A stretch of DNA of 64,000 nucleotides from Bacteroidota bacterium (GCA_016713765.1 JADJON010000003.1:682001-746000); one strand, 5' to 3'; counted from the stretch's first letter, positions 10,535 through 19,987 are shown. Made by a program: numbers and translations. The notes: generated from the sequence alone by a model not told the origin.

Positions 10535-11437
10535 TCAGACGAGTTTATCGAGCATCCAGATCAACTGCACAACCGGTAGGTAAATGAAGGATCCGAACAT
10601 GAGTTTCTGTGCGTCTTTGATTTCGAGCGAACGATAGAGGCGGATTGCCTGCAGGGAAAAGTAGATTCCACAGGCTGCCAGCAGCAAGGCGGTGAACCAA
10701 CCGGTGAAGTGAAATGCCAATGGCAGAAAAGCCATGGGTACCAGACCGAGCGTGTACACCATGGTCTGAAACGCTGAAGAACGATCGCGCCCGTGGGGTC
10801 CGGGCAACATGCGGAAGCCGGCCTTCAGGTAATCATCGTGCAAGACCCAGGCAATCGCCCAAAAGTGCGGGAACTGCCAGATGAACTGAAGGGCGTACAG
10901 GATGAGTGCCTCGAGTCCGATCTCACCTTTACCGGCCACCCAGCCCAGCAGGGGCGGAAAAGCTCCCGGGAACGCGCCGATCAATACCGCGAATGGAGTC
11001 ACCCGCTTTGCGGGCGTGTAGATGGTCGTATAAATGACCAGACTGACCAGACTGAGAATTCCGCACAAGGCATTGATTCCCAACCACAATATCAAGACCC
11101 CCGAGACACCCATCAGAACGGAAGCAACAAGGGCTTCGGGGACGGACATCCTGCCGGCGGGTAGCGGGCGATTGGCCGTTCGGTCCATCAATTTATCCAG
11201 ATCACGCTCAATGACCTGGTTGAACGCGTTGGACGACCCCGTTACCAGGAAGCCGCCGAGCATGAGCAACAATAAAGTAGACCACTGAAAGTCAGCGCCT
11301 TCCGCGATGATGTAACCCGTTGCCGCTGAGAATACTACCAGGGAAGAGAGCCGAAACTTCGTGAGCTGGATGTAATCCTGGATGCGTGCCGAGAGGGTCA
11401 CGGGTTTATCCGATAAAGCGATTGATTTTTGCGCCAT
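10535..11437 (-). CDS. ctaB: Protoheme IX farnesyltransferase (heme O synthase)
   Basis: This membrane prenyltransferase adds farnesyl diphosphate to heme B to give heme O, the precursor of heme A for aa3-type oxidases. The 300-residue product is of normal length. It has the first Asp-rich motif NQVIERDLDKLMDRTANRPL (around residues 75-95), where prenyl diphosphate and magnesium bind, and the second at WAIAWVLHDDYLKAGFRMLP. It is the first gene of the late oxidase operon and has its own promoter at 11469-11499. In many Bacteroidota it follows subunits I and II, but here a polysaccharide locus lies upstream. Confidence 0.95.
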   Translation of the reverse strand: MAQKSIALSDKPVTLSARIQDYIQLTKFRLSSLVVFSAATGYIIAEGADFQWSTLLLLMLGGFLVTGSSNAFNQVIERDLDKLMDRTANRPLPAGRMSVPEALVASVLMGVSGVLILWLGINALCGILSLVSLVIYTTIYTPAKRVTPFAVLIGAFPGAFPPLLGWVAGKGEIGLEALILYALQFIWQFPHFWAIAWVLHDDYLKAGFRMLPGPHGRDRSSAFQTMVYTLGLVPMAFLPLAFHFTGWFTALLLAACGIYFSLQAIRLYRSLEIKDAQKLMFGSFIYLPVVQLIWMLDKLV

Positions 11438-11468
11438 CCGGTAGCAGGGATGCCTTGTAAAAGGGCTG

Positions 11469-11499
11469 CAAGTTTAGGGAATTCCGGGAAGGGTTCCAA
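11469..11499 (-). promoter_or_regulatory. Promoter of the ctaB oxidase operon
   Basis: On the minus strand TTG (11499-11497) is followed after exactly 20 bases by TAAACTTG (11476-11469), one base from TAnnTTTG. The leader to ctaB would be about 25-30 bases. The promoter sits just after the stop of the last polysaccharide gene, so the oxidase operon can be transcribed independently. Confidence 0.6.
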
Positions 11500-11505
11500 G
11501 GCGCG

Positions 11506-12726
11506 TCAGGCCTCCCGAAGGGACCAATCCGCTCTGCTCTGAGCATCCATCCCGATGGGCTCGAGAACCGTAACCCGTTCCGCTGGATCTTTTAACAAAT
11601 CAAGGTAGCGGAGGTTCAGGTGCTCCCGGATGAAATTGGACTCCACACGCAGGATATTAGCGAATGAGCGGGGCGGAGTCAGCGTCTGCAGTTGCCGGAT
11701 CGCGCGGCGCAATTCTTCCTGATCCTCCTGCCGAACGATGAATACATTTTCGAAGTCTTTCAGGAAGCGGGCGGCCTCCCCGTTGCCGTAGAACAAGACC
11801 GGTAATCCGGTGGCCAAATACTCGAACAATTTACTGGGCAACGCGCTCTGATAATTCTTGCCGAGACGTGCGAGGAGAATGGATGAAGTCTGATAGAACG
11901 GCAACAGACGATTCCACTTCATCTTTCCGAAAAACTGCACGTTGCGGATGTTTTCCTGCCGGATGTATTTTCGGTAGCGTTCCAATTCGATGCCATCGCC
12001 GATCAGGTTCAATTTCACGTCCGGCAAATGGCGCACCACATCGATCACAGGCCCCAGGTCCTGTCCATTGCCGATGTTACCGATGTAGGTAATGACCAAC
12101 GGGTGCTCCGGCGGATAGTAGGCGATATTACTGAGTCTGCGGAATCGATCCTGCGAAAGTCCGTTGCTTACTATGCTCAGCCGGGCACGAGGAACAGCCG
12201 CCGTTCGGATCATCCACTGTTCTTCGCTGCTGTTGGTTACGGTGATGTGGTCGAATTTCCGCAGGGACCGTACGATCACGCGTTGCAAGAGGGAGCGAAT
12301 GGCCCGCTGGAAGATGTTACGGTCCGGCATGTAGCACCATACGAGGTCGCGGACATCCATGATCTTCCTTCTTCCGCGACCGAAGAACGCGATAGCCGGA
12401 ATGAGGAACATGAAGGGCGAAGTCGCGATCAGCCAATCGGAACGGCGCCGTGTGGCCGCAAAGGCCAGGCGAACCGAATACCAGGCTTCCACGAATGCGC
12501 GAAGGAAGAATAAGGCCTTGGGGTATTCCGGCAGCGCGATGTAGCGCACCGTCAGGTTGTCCGACAGCATCACTTCCTTCTCGGCGGGTGTGACCCCGCG
12601 TTCAGTCAGTGCATACACGATAACCTGGTGCTCGCGGGAAAGCGTGTTCGCCAACGCTTCCATGCGATGTGCCGCGGCGGTGATTTCCGGCGCAAAGTGC
12701 GGTGTGACCAGGTGGACCTTTGACAT
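11506..12726 (-). CDS. Glycosyltransferase family 4 (WbuB-like)
   Basis: This is a 406-residue GT-B type sugar transferase. The N-terminal half begins HLVTPHFAPEITAAAHRM, the usual glycine- and proline-rich opening of WbuB-type enzymes. The C-terminal donor half has TYIGNIGNGQDL (about residue 215), FFGKMKWNRLLPFYQ and LPSKLFEYLATGLPVLFYG near 325-345, where the E of KLFEY fits the EX7E region. It acts at the cytoplasmic face on a lipid-linked glycan. It is the last gene of the polysaccharide locus and lies three bases after the heparinase-like gene. The sugar and linkage cannot be told. Confidence 0.88.
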   Translation of the reverse strand: MSKVHLVTPHFAPEITAAAHRMEALANTLSREHQVIVYALTERGVTPAEKEVMLSDNLTVRYIALPEYPKALFFLRAFVEAWYSVRLAFAATRRRSDWLIATSPFMFLIPAIAFFGRGRRKIMDVRDLVWCYMPDRNIFQRAIRSLLQRVIVRSLRKFDHITVTNSSEEQWMIRTAAVPRARLSIVSNGLSQDRFRRLSNIAYYPPEHPLVITYIGNIGNGQDLGPVIDVVRHLPDVKLNLIGDGIELERYRKYIRQENIRNVQFFGKMKWNRLLPFYQTSSILLARLGKNYQSALPSKLFEYLATGLPVLFYGNGEAARFLKDFENVFIVRQEDQEELRRAIRQLQTLTPPRSFANILRVESNFIREHLNLRYLDLLKDPAERVTVLEPIGMDAQSRADWSLREA

Positions 12727-12729
12727 CTT

Positions 12730-14301
12730 TCAACTCATGGACGCCTCCCGCAATATGAAGCGGGTCTCAAGACGTCTCCGAAATTCAACTTTTACCGCAA
12801 CAGCTTCCTTGAATAGTCCGAAATCAACGGCATAGTGAAATTCCGATAACTCAATTCCAACAACTCCGTGAAATTGAATCGTAACAAACTTAGTCGTTAA
12901 CATTCCATTCTTCAAGACCGGACCGGTTTTTTTATCGACAAGCCAACAGGCAAATGCAGGTTCCTCCGATGAGATTTCATCTACGACCTTCAGTTCGTGG
13001 GAGTTCAACTGAACCTGGCGCTGATGACGATACGTTGAAGTCAGTTCAGCCAAAACTTCATTCACCGACACATTCATCAACTTCACCCCGGGCGATCTGC
13101 CAAGTCGAAATGCCCCGAGCAATTCTGCCGGATCATCTCCCCGCTGATGAACAGTGTTGTGAAAATACACTGAACGTTCCCGGCTTCTTTGCTCACCTGC
13201 TGCATAGGTACTTGTACCGGGGTCCACCAAAAGGGATTCTCCATGCACATTCAGCAATAGTTGTAAAGTGTCGGAATGTGCGTGTCCCGGACAATGCGCG
13301 GGCTCCATACCGGACACATCGAAGCAACATTCGAAGCTATCGTTGGTCAAACGAACCTGCGGACCTGCGACCACCGGCTGCTGCTGATCGATCCCCAACG
13401 CGCTCAGCGCCGCGCTCAGTTCGGAAAACTCGGGAAGCGGCCGTTCTACGCTGTCGTTGATTACGGGAAAAGCACCGTTCCGCCATTGCAGATAACTTAA
13501 CCATCCTGCCAAGGATGCAACAACCGGTACCAGGAATCCTGCTTCCGTTTCTTTGCTGCAATTCCGCATGAGCGCAATGGTCTCGATGCAGCGGGCCAAC
13601 AGGATATGCTGATACATCGGGGATTGCTCCGAATGGCTACCCGAAGGAAGCACCTGGCTTTGCCAGGCGGTTCGCAGGATGTCCAATCCACGGGAGCGAT
13701 ACGAGGCATTGTCCAGGATCAAGCCCGCCCAACACAGGGCGAAACCGTTTTCGAGCAAATGATTGTTGGATAAGTGCTCTTCCGTCAGCCAACGCAATCG
13801 TGCGGCTGCATCGGCAATGTATTGCATGACGATTACGTCGGCCCGGTCATGATAACCCAGCCACCAACATGCATGTTGGATCCGCAGCGACAATTCATAC
13901 GGCTCCGCACGATACGTGAAACCATTCTCCGTGGCGATGAAATCCAGTAATGCTCCAAGCGCGTGTTCTTCCTTCAATCCTTCGGTACGCAACCAGGACC
14001 AACCGCGAAGTCTGATCCCAACAAGTGCTTCCCTCCTGCTCTGCTGCCAGTCCATTCCGTGGCTGAACGGTATGTCGTGCGAGTCGATCCGGAATCGCTG
14101 TCCGTCGAAGTACTCCGACTGTTGCAGCCGGAACGTAAACAACCTGCCCGGCCGACGCGTCGTTGAAACGTCCCGCCGTTTGTACCAACCGGCCTGTACG
14201 ATTCGCTTCGCGACCATCAGTCGGGCTGCCGCGAGCCATTGGCTGGCACGGTAGCGGCGGAACGATCGCCAACCTGCGGTCATTGAAACGGACATGCGCA
14301 C
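12730..14301 (-). CDS. Heparinase II/III-like protein
   Basis: The 523-residue product has the two-part layout of heparinase II/III-like proteins found in exopolysaccharide clusters. The alpha/alpha toroid region contains the FDGQRFRIDSHDIPFS entry and EEHLSNNHLLENGFAL (around residues 180-195). The beta-rich C-terminal part has GHAHSDTLQLLLNVHGESLLVDPGTSTYAAG and YFHNTVHQRG, with the histidines usual for the family. Such proteins may cleave uronic-acid-containing glycans by beta-elimination. No signal peptide is evident, so it may act on cytoplasmic or lipid-linked intermediates, or be exported in another way. A uronic acid target would fit the WecB/WecC pair in the same locus. Activity is inferred. 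Confidence 0.85.
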   Translation of the reverse strand: MRMSVSMTAGWRSFRRYRASQWLAAARLMVAKRIVQAGWYKRRDVSTTRRPGRLFTFRLQQSEYFDGQRFRIDSHDIPFSHGMDWQQSRREALVGIRLRGWSWLRTEGLKEEHALGALLDFIATENGFTYRAEPYELSLRIQHACWWLGYHDRADVIVMQYIADAAARLRWLTEEHLSNNHLLENGFALCWAGLILDNASYRSRGLDILRTAWQSQVLPSGSHSEQSPMYQHILLARCIETIALMRNCSKETEAGFLVPVVASLAGWLSYLQWRNGAFPVINDSVERPLPEFSELSAALSALGIDQQQPVVAGPQVRLTNDSFECCFDVSGMEPAHCPGHAHSDTLQLLLNVHGESLLVDPGTSTYAAGEQRSRERSVYFHNTVHQRGDDPAELLGAFRLGRSPGVKLMNVSVNEVLAELTSTYRHQRQVQLNSHELKVVDEISSEEPAFACWLVDKKTGPVLKNGMLTTKFVTIQFHGVVGIELSEFHYAVDFGLFKEAVAVKVEFRRRLETRFILREASMS

Positions 14302-14326
14302 AAAATACGACCTCGGCCGTTAACCC

Positions 14327-15229
14327 TCAGCAATACAGATCTCGCGCGATCCGAAAAGTATCGCAATGCGCCTCGACGATGGTTCGCAGGTCGGGCGAAT
14401 AGCCTCCGCCCATCGCAACTGCCACCGGGATGTTGCGGTCACGAAACGTCGAGAAGACGATTTTGTCGCGCTCCTGACAAGCTGCGCGGGTAAGTTTCAA
14501 CTTCCCGAACTTATCAGTAGCCAGCACATCAACACCCGAAAGGTAACAGACAAAATCCGGCGAGAACTCCCGGAGTAGTTCCTGCAGATGATCGCGAAGT
14601 AAACCCAGGTATTCGTCGTCACCGATACCATCGCGCAACGGCACATCACGGTCACTTTGTTCCTTGTGAAAAGGATAGTTGTGCGCACCGTGCATGGAAA
14701 ACGTGTAAACGCGATCATCCTGATGAAAAATCGCCGCTGTACCGTTGCCCTGGTGTACATCGAGGTCAACGATCAGGATCCGATGAGCCCTGCCCGATTG
14801 CAACAGGCAGGCAGATGCCACGGCAAAGTCATTCAGCAGACAAAACCCCTCGCCCCGATCACGAAAAGCGTGGTGCGTTCCACCGGCAACGTTCAGTCCC
14901 ACGCCCGCCGAACTGGCCGCAACACAGGCGTTGATCGTTCCCTGCACGATCCGGAATTCGCGCTCAACGAGTAATGGAGATTGAGGAAACCCGATCCGGC
15001 GCTGCTCGCGCTCGTCGAGTTTTAGTCCGTTGAGTTTGTCCAGGTAAGCCGGGTCATGCACGAGTGCGGCAATTTGATCCGGACATCGATCCGGAGCGTC
15101 GAGGTCGTCCGCGGTGATTACACCTTCCAGCAATAGCTGCTGCGGTATCCAGTCATACTTCGCCATCGGGAACCGATGTCCCGATGGTAAAGGATGCGCA
15201 TAGATCGGTGCGTACGAAACGTGCAACAC
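14327..15229 (-). CDS. Histone-deacetylase-family amidohydrolase
   Basis: The 300-residue protein carries the zinc-hydrolase signatures of the class II HDAC/acetylpolyamine amidohydrolase superfamily. These are GGTHHAFRDRGEGFCLLND with the catalytic His pair near residue 118, DLDVHQGNGTA near 155 with zinc ligands Asp and His, and SGVDVLATDKFG with the third ligand Asp. The superfamily removes acetyl groups from amine substrates such as acetyl-lysine, acetylpolyamines or acetoin-linked targets. It lies four bases after the tandem glycosyltransferase inside the polysaccharide locus. It may therefore deacetylate an amino sugar or a protein, but nothing in the sequence fixes the substrate. Confidence 0.9.
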   Translation of the reverse strand: MLHVSYAPIYAHPLPSGHRFPMAKYDWIPQQLLLEGVITADDLDAPDRCPDQIAALVHDPAYLDKLNGLKLDEREQRRIGFPQSPLLVEREFRIVQGTINACVAASSAGVGLNVAGGTHHAFRDRGEGFCLLNDFAVASACLLQSGRAHRILIVDLDVHQGNGTAAIFHQDDRVYTFSMHGAHNYPFHKEQSDRDVPLRDGIGDDEYLGLLRDHLQELLREFSPDFVCYLSGVDVLATDKFGKLKLTRAACQERDKIVFSTFRDRNIPVAVAMGGGYSPDLRTIVEAHCDTFRIARDLYC

Positions 15230-15232
15230 GGT

Positions 15233-17350
15233 TTAGCGGACAGACAAGCGGCGATAGAGGGAGATCAAAGGCGCGAGGTGGTCCGGCTGGACAAACACCT
15301 TGCGTTCCGAATTGTTCAAGACCGCTTCCAGGGCTGTTGCCAGGGCATCGACTTTTCCCGACGGAAAGATCGTGACACCGGTCGGACGCGGCGCGACATC
15401 ACTGGCAATGACGGGCACCCCGGCTGCCAGCGCTTCCCGAACCGCGAGGGCATCACCATCCGATCGGGTCGGACGCACATACACCGTGACCCAGGGTAAG
15501 ATGGAAGGCAGGTGAATCTCTTCTTCGGGGTACCAGCAATCGATTCCTGCTGTCCGCAGTTGCTGCAACAGTGGCTCATAGGTTGCCCGCATGGTACCGG
15601 CAGGGTCCAGGAGCACGATACATGTTCCTTCCCGGACGGCATCCGGAAAATTCAGCGCGGCTTGCAGCAACAGGTCAAAACCGTAAATATCCCGGCCATA
15701 CAACATCGATGGTCGCCCCGGAAGATGAAAGGCGCTGGAGAGCATTACATGCCGGTATCCTTGCAGGCGCGCGGCCACACCGGCGCCAACACCGGAACGC
15801 GGACGGGAAGGCAGATAAGCAGGAATCACCTGCACCCGTTCTTCCGGAATGCGTACGTCTTCCAGAGCGCCCGGGGTGACGAGCACCACCTGATGGGCAA
15901 GCCGCATCGTCCACCGCGTATCAAAGCGCTGCAACTCCCGGCTGTTGTGGTGCGTGTACACGAGCTTCTTTCCGCTCATGCGTGCCCAACATGCGATCAG
16001 CAATTTGACTGGATGCGCAAGATGTAAGTGCACGATCTCTGCTTTCCGGAAATAATGAAGTAAGGCGACGAAGCCTGTAGCACGGCGTTCTTGTCCGATG
16101 AGCACCCTTTTGCGGAAGTCGGCAATGATGAAACGGAAAGGACCCGCGCCGGCATGTGCTGCCAGGCGTTCGAGATGGGTGGACACGCCTCCGCGGGGAG
16201 GAGCGACAGGCCCGACCAGCATCACCAGGTGTTGACTGCGCTCCGGCAACAGTTCGGCCGCGAGATCTTCATAACGGATCGCGACACGATTGGCGTGAAA
16301 GTCCTTTACCGCATCTTGCAACACATTCGAAGGGATCGGTGAACGCAGCGTCTTCTTGATTGCCTGTGCCAGCGCGGCATCATCACCAACGGGAACGAGC
16401 TCACCGTAAATCCGGTCGCCTTGTCGAAGGATTTCGCCGGAACCTCCCGGACAATCGGTGCTGACGACCGGGCAACCCAAGGCCATGGCCTCGATAAGCG
16501 CTAACGGCATTCCTTCATAGTCGGAACAGAGGACGAACAAGTGACTTTTCCGGATCCAGGCGTAGGGGTTACTAACCGCGCCCGGCAAATCGACGATGTC
16601 GTCCAGACCCAGTTGCGTGACGAGACCTTTCAACCTGTTCCGTTCAGGTCCATCGCCCAGGATGATACAACGCAACTTGACCTCGTCACGAAGACGCGCA
16701 ATCGCCTTGAGCAGTAAGGGAAAGTTCTTACTCTCCACCAGGCGGCCAACCGCGACGATGACGCGCGTTCCGGACCTGAAGTAAGGGTGATCGACAGCTT
16801 CGTTGCTGAGGGAAGCGAGTTCATCGGTGACGGCGGGATTCGGAATGGCGCGTATTAGCAGACCGGCCGCCGGAAATGCCTTTCGGAGACTTTCAGCCGA
16901 TGCTTCGGACACAGCTGTCCAGGCTGCGATTCTTTTCCAACTGCCTTTCAACCACCGCTTCAGCAACCAACCCTTCCAGCCTTGTCGTCGCAGGTTTTCA
17001 TCGAGCGAGCTCTGTTCATTCAGGATGAGCGGAACCGACTGCTTCAACCGGTTGTTCGCACGGAGGACGGCCCATTGCATATGATTCTGAACGGCCACCA
17101 GCAGGTCGGGCTGAAGTCGTTCCAGCAGGATGGTCAGTGAGGGCACTGCCCTGCGTGCACGGTCGACGGGAAGCACGTGCACAGCTACAGCGGGATTCAA
17201 TTGCTCACGCAGGGTGCCATCCTCATGCAAGAGCACAAGGCTGACGCGATGTCCGCGACGTATCAGTGCATTGGCCAGGTTAAGGGTAGCGCGCTCCGCA
17301 CCACCGGTACGCAGGGATCCGAGCACGAAGGTCCAATGCAACTGATTCAT
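15233..17350 (-). CDS. Two-domain (tandem) GT-B glycosyltransferase
   Basis: At 705 residues this is about twice the usual GT4 length. Residues 1 to about 365 form a typical GT4 enzyme: SLRTGGAERATLNLANALI at the start, VAVGRLVESKNFPLLLKAI, and CSDYEGMPLALIEAMALGCPVVSTD with the EX7E glutamates. From about 375 a second GT-B domain begins (LVMLVGPVAPPRGGVSTHLERL) with VYTHHNSREL and DGDALAVREALAAGVPVIASD. The two halves probably add successive sugars. The gene overlaps the stop of the preceding polymerase gene by four bases (ATGA), which points to coupled translation. No stop or frameshift interrupts the fusion. Confidence 0.88.
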   Translation of the reverse strand: MNQLHWTFVLGSLRTGGAERATLNLANALIRRGHRVSLVLLHEDGTLREQLNPAVAVHVLPVDRARRAVPSLTILLERLQPDLLVAVQNHMQWAVLRANNRLKQSVPLILNEQSSLDENLRRQGWKGWLLKRWLKGSWKRIAAWTAVSEASAESLRKAFPAAGLLIRAIPNPAVTDELASLSNEAVDHPYFRSGTRVIVAVGRLVESKNFPLLLKAIARLRDEVKLRCIILGDGPERNRLKGLVTQLGLDDIVDLPGAVSNPYAWIRKSHLFVLCSDYEGMPLALIEAMALGCPVVSTDCPGGSGEILRQGDRIYGELVPVGDDAALAQAIKKTLRSPIPSNVLQDAVKDFHANRVAIRYEDLAAELLPERSQHLVMLVGPVAPPRGGVSTHLERLAAHAGAGPFRFIIADFRKRVLIGQERRATGFVALLHYFRKAEIVHLHLAHPVKLLIACWARMSGKKLVYTHHNSRELQRFDTRWTMRLAHQVVLVTPGALEDVRIPEERVQVIPAYLPSRPRSGVGAGVAARLQGYRHVMLSSAFHLPGRPSMLYGRDIYGFDLLLQAALNFPDAVREGTCIVLLDPAGTMRATYEPLLQQLRTAGIDCWYPEEEIHLPSILPWVTVYVRPTRSDGDALAVREALAAGVPVIASDVAPRPTGVTIFPSGKVDALATALEAVLNNSERKVFVQPDHLAPLISLYRRLSVR

Positions 17351-18612
17351 GCTTTGACTTCCTCCCTCCGTTCCTTATCAAAGAGTTCCCACATGCGTGT
17401 GCCCAACAGCATACCAAGACCGATGGAAAACGATTTATGATAGAAGCTGTGGTAGAAAAGGAAGATCATCGGTATCATCAATGCGAAAACAAAGATGGCG
17501 GACTTCCTCCGGTCGCCTTCGATCCGCGTGTCTACGGCCCTGGCGTACTCCCGTATCAGCAGAAAGAAGAGGATCAGCGCCGGTAAACCCCAATAGATCC
17601 ACACCTGAAAGAATGCGTTGTGTGCGGCCGCCGCCACTTGCGGTGAGAACCGATCGGTAATCCCCGAAGCGACCGCCCATCCATCCCAGTAATGCCCGGA
17701 TCCAACACCCGTCAGAACATAGTCGTCGAAGTTACGCAGCACCGCTCCGTAAACCCTTGTACGGGAATCCTGTTCCTGCAATTCAGAAAAACGCATGAGT
17801 GAACCGAGCCGTACCCAGACAACCTCCGGCACGACCACGATCAGGAATACCAGAAGGGTGAGTGCCGGAATCACCCAACGGCGAAGGCTGAAACCCGAAC
17901 GCCACAGGAACACGAGCATGGAAGCGAAGAAGATGACAGCGCCGGTACGGCTGGCCGGAAGAAAGACACCCAGAATGGACGGGAACGTCAGCGACAGCAA
18001 GAGTACCTTTTTCCAGGTTTCCCGTTCGAAGTAAGACCAGATGATCCCGATGATGGCTCCGATGGAAGAGAAATAAGAGATATCATTGAGGTTGCCGCGC
18101 AGGTAAAACTCCTCAAAGGCCTGTAGTCGAACACGGGAAGCATCGTAAAAACCATCCGCCGAAAACTGGTGGAGGATGTTGAATGTACCGGTGATCAGGA
18201 TCACCGATTGCAAAGCGCTGGCCAGGACGAAGGTGAAGAGCGCGATGTCGAATGCGACCAGGTCCCGGCAAAGTACCGCGATACAGAAAATGCCGATGGT
18301 CATGTTTAGGAATCGCGTGATGAAATCATAGGTCGGGTCCGGGTGCAGGTTCTCCATGAACAGACACGTCAGCGCGAATAAGAGGGAAACGATAAAGTAT
18401 CGGCTGGACAATTGTCTGAGCAGGCTGCGCCCCCTGTAAAAACTCAGGTACGCCAGCGTGAACGCGAAGAGGAGAAACGGAGTGCTCGCCCTTCCGACAA
18501 AGGGCAGATTGGCTTCGAAGTAGATGCTGAAAACCAGCAGGAAAATCAACAAGCGGTCGAACCAGGTGGATCGAATGGATAAATCCGGTGCGGCCGCAGA
18601 CTCTACAAGCAT
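17347..18612 (-). CDS. O-antigen ligase/polymerase-like membrane protein (first)
   Basis: The 421-residue protein has about ten hydrophobic helices. The large loop before the last helices contains GVGSGHYWDGWAV and AAAHNAFFQVWIYWGLPALILFFLLIREYA. This HN.F..W...G arrangement is the mark of the O-antigen ligase/Wzy_C family. It probably polymerises or transfers lipid-linked repeat units at the periplasmic face of the inner membrane. It lies next to a flippase and the tandem glycosyltransferase. A second, more divergent protein of this type is at 30178-31470. Confidence 0.85.
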   Translation of the reverse strand: MLVESAAAPDLSIRSTWFDRLLIFLLVFSIYFEANLPFVGRASTPFLLFAFTLAYLSFYRGRSLLRQLSSRYFIVSLLFALTCLFMENLHPDPTYDFITRFLNMTIGIFCIAVLCRDLVAFDIALFTFVLASALQSVILITGTFNILHQFSADGFYDASRVRLQAFEEFYLRGNLNDISYFSSIGAIIGIIWSYFERETWKKVLLLSLTFPSILGVFLPASRTGAVIFFASMLVFLWRSGFSLRRWVIPALTLLVFLIVVVPEVVWVRLGSLMRFSELQEQDSRTRVYGAVLRNFDDYVLTGVGSGHYWDGWAVASGITDRFSPQVAAAAHNAFFQVWIYWGLPALILFFLLIREYARAVDTRIEGDRRKSAIFVFALMIPMIFLFYHSFYHKSFSIGLGMLLGTRMWELFDKERREEVKA

Positions 18613-18648
18613 CTTGCCGCTAAGTTAGTCAAAAGCGACGGGCGTTGT

Positions 18649-19917
18649 TCAGACGGAAGCCACCAGGTCGAGCTTACGCCGCAGGTACGTGTAACCCAAA
18701 AGATTCAGGGCAATCAGCGCGGTTGAAGTAGCGATCGCCGCGCCGGTCATGCCGAAGGACGGAATGAGCAACCAACTCAGCGTCAACTGAACGAGAAAAG
18801 CAACCAGATTGAATAAAACAAAAATGCGGTGATGCCCGGTCATGCTCAACACACCGCCTACCATGCCGGTAGCTGCATTGACCGCCTGACCGGCGAGCAG
18901 GATCACCAAGGGCAAATAGGCATCCCGGAACGAATCGCCAAACCAACCCAACAGCATCTTTCCCGCGATTGCCAGTAACAGAATCACCGGCACGGAGATC
19001 AACAATATCTGACGGCTCGCCTGTCGCAGCATTTCCTGCAAGGCTCTTTTCTTTTCCTGTTGGAACAAGGCCGCGATACGGGGCATGTAAACAAAATCAG
19101 CGGCCGACAATCCCAGCGCTACGAGCGATGCCATGCGGGCGGCTGCTCCATAGTATCCGGCCTTGGTATGGTTGAGCAAATGTCCTACATACAGTACGTC
19201 CGCTTGTTTCAGGGCCAGGTTGAGCAGCGTCGCCACCAGGAAACTGGCGGCTACCGGCATCCAGGTCTTGCGCTCGAACTCCGGCTCAGCCTGATCAAGG
19301 CGACGATGCACGTATCGGTTGAGCCAGCGGTTGAGCACTATACTGACCAATATGCCGCAGAGGATATACAGGGCAAAGACCGCGTCGGCCGTCAGCCTTC
19401 CATACTTATAGTAATGCAGGAGTGAAGAGATCCCAAGCAAGACCGGCAACATCAGGTACACCGGAACCATGGCCAGGTTCGTACGCTGCAAGGATCGCAG
19501 TACGGCACTACCCTGATAAATGAACGCAAGGATGGGTAAAAGGAACAAGGACCAGAAGAAACCTTCCGCAAAGCTCACGGAACTTTTCTTAGCGGTAGTC
19601 AACAGGAAGATGAATGCTATCACCGCACATACAATCGCCATGATGGTGATGAAGCGAAACGAGAACTTCAAAAAGCCCTGAGCCTTGGAGAAGGACTTTG
19701 CCTTGAACAGGGAAGGCAGGAACCGCAGCGCGGCCGTATCAAATCCGAAGATGCTGACGACCAGCAAGACGTTCAACCAGGCTTGTATGACGGTAAAATC
19801 ACCGAAGCCCTTCGGGCCCATGAGCCGGGCCAACAATACCTGCAAGAGGTAGATCAGGCCTAAACCTGAAACCCGCAGCAGCAGTGTATTTCGGACGTTG
19901 GGCGATATCATCAGCAA
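18649..19917 (-). CDS. Polysaccharide flippase, MATE/Wzx type (first)
   Basis: This 422-residue protein has about twelve membrane helices. The opening is that of Wzx-type flippases: NTLLLRVSGLGLIYLLQVLLARLMGPKGFGDFTVIQAW. A middle segment is KQADVLYVGHLLNHTKAGYYGAAARM, where flippases have a D....G......VG.Y..A pattern. It moves undecaprenyl-linked repeat units across the inner membrane. A second flippase gene (31504-32841) lies in the same locus, so two lipid-linked products may be handled. The start codon could also be two codons downstream. Confidence 0.9.
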   Translation of the reverse strand: MLMISPNVRNTLLLRVSGLGLIYLLQVLLARLMGPKGFGDFTVIQAWLNVLLVVSIFGFDTAALRFLPSLFKAKSFSKAQGFLKFSFRFITIMAIVCAVIAFIFLLTTAKKSSVSFAEGFFWSLFLLPILAFIYQGSAVLRSLQRTNLAMVPVYLMLPVLLGISSLLHYYKYGRLTADAVFALYILCGILVSIVLNRWLNRYVHRRLDQAEPEFERKTWMPVAASFLVATLLNLALKQADVLYVGHLLNHTKAGYYGAAARMASLVALGLSAADFVYMPRIAALFQQEKKRALQEMLRQASRQILLISVPVILLLAIAGKMLLGWFGDSFRDAYLPLVILLAGQAVNAATGMVGGVLSMTGHHRIFVLFNLVAFLVQLTLSWLLIPSFGMTGAAIATSTALIALNLLGYTYLRRKLDLVASV

Positions 19918-19926
19918 TCAAACGAA

Positions 19927-19953
19927 GAACCCGGTCCTTACCGGATCGGGTTC
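19927..19953 (-). terminator. Hairpin between wecC and the first flippase
   Basis: GAACCCG (19953-19947) and CGGGTTC (19933-19927) on the minus strand pair, with a few further GC pairs inside. The T stretch after it is interrupted (TTCGTTTG), so this would be a weak or partial terminator that may lower expression of the genes behind wecC. Confidence 0.4.
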
Positions 19954-19987
19954 GGGACGGTGAATTCGAGCGAACCGTACCTCACCA

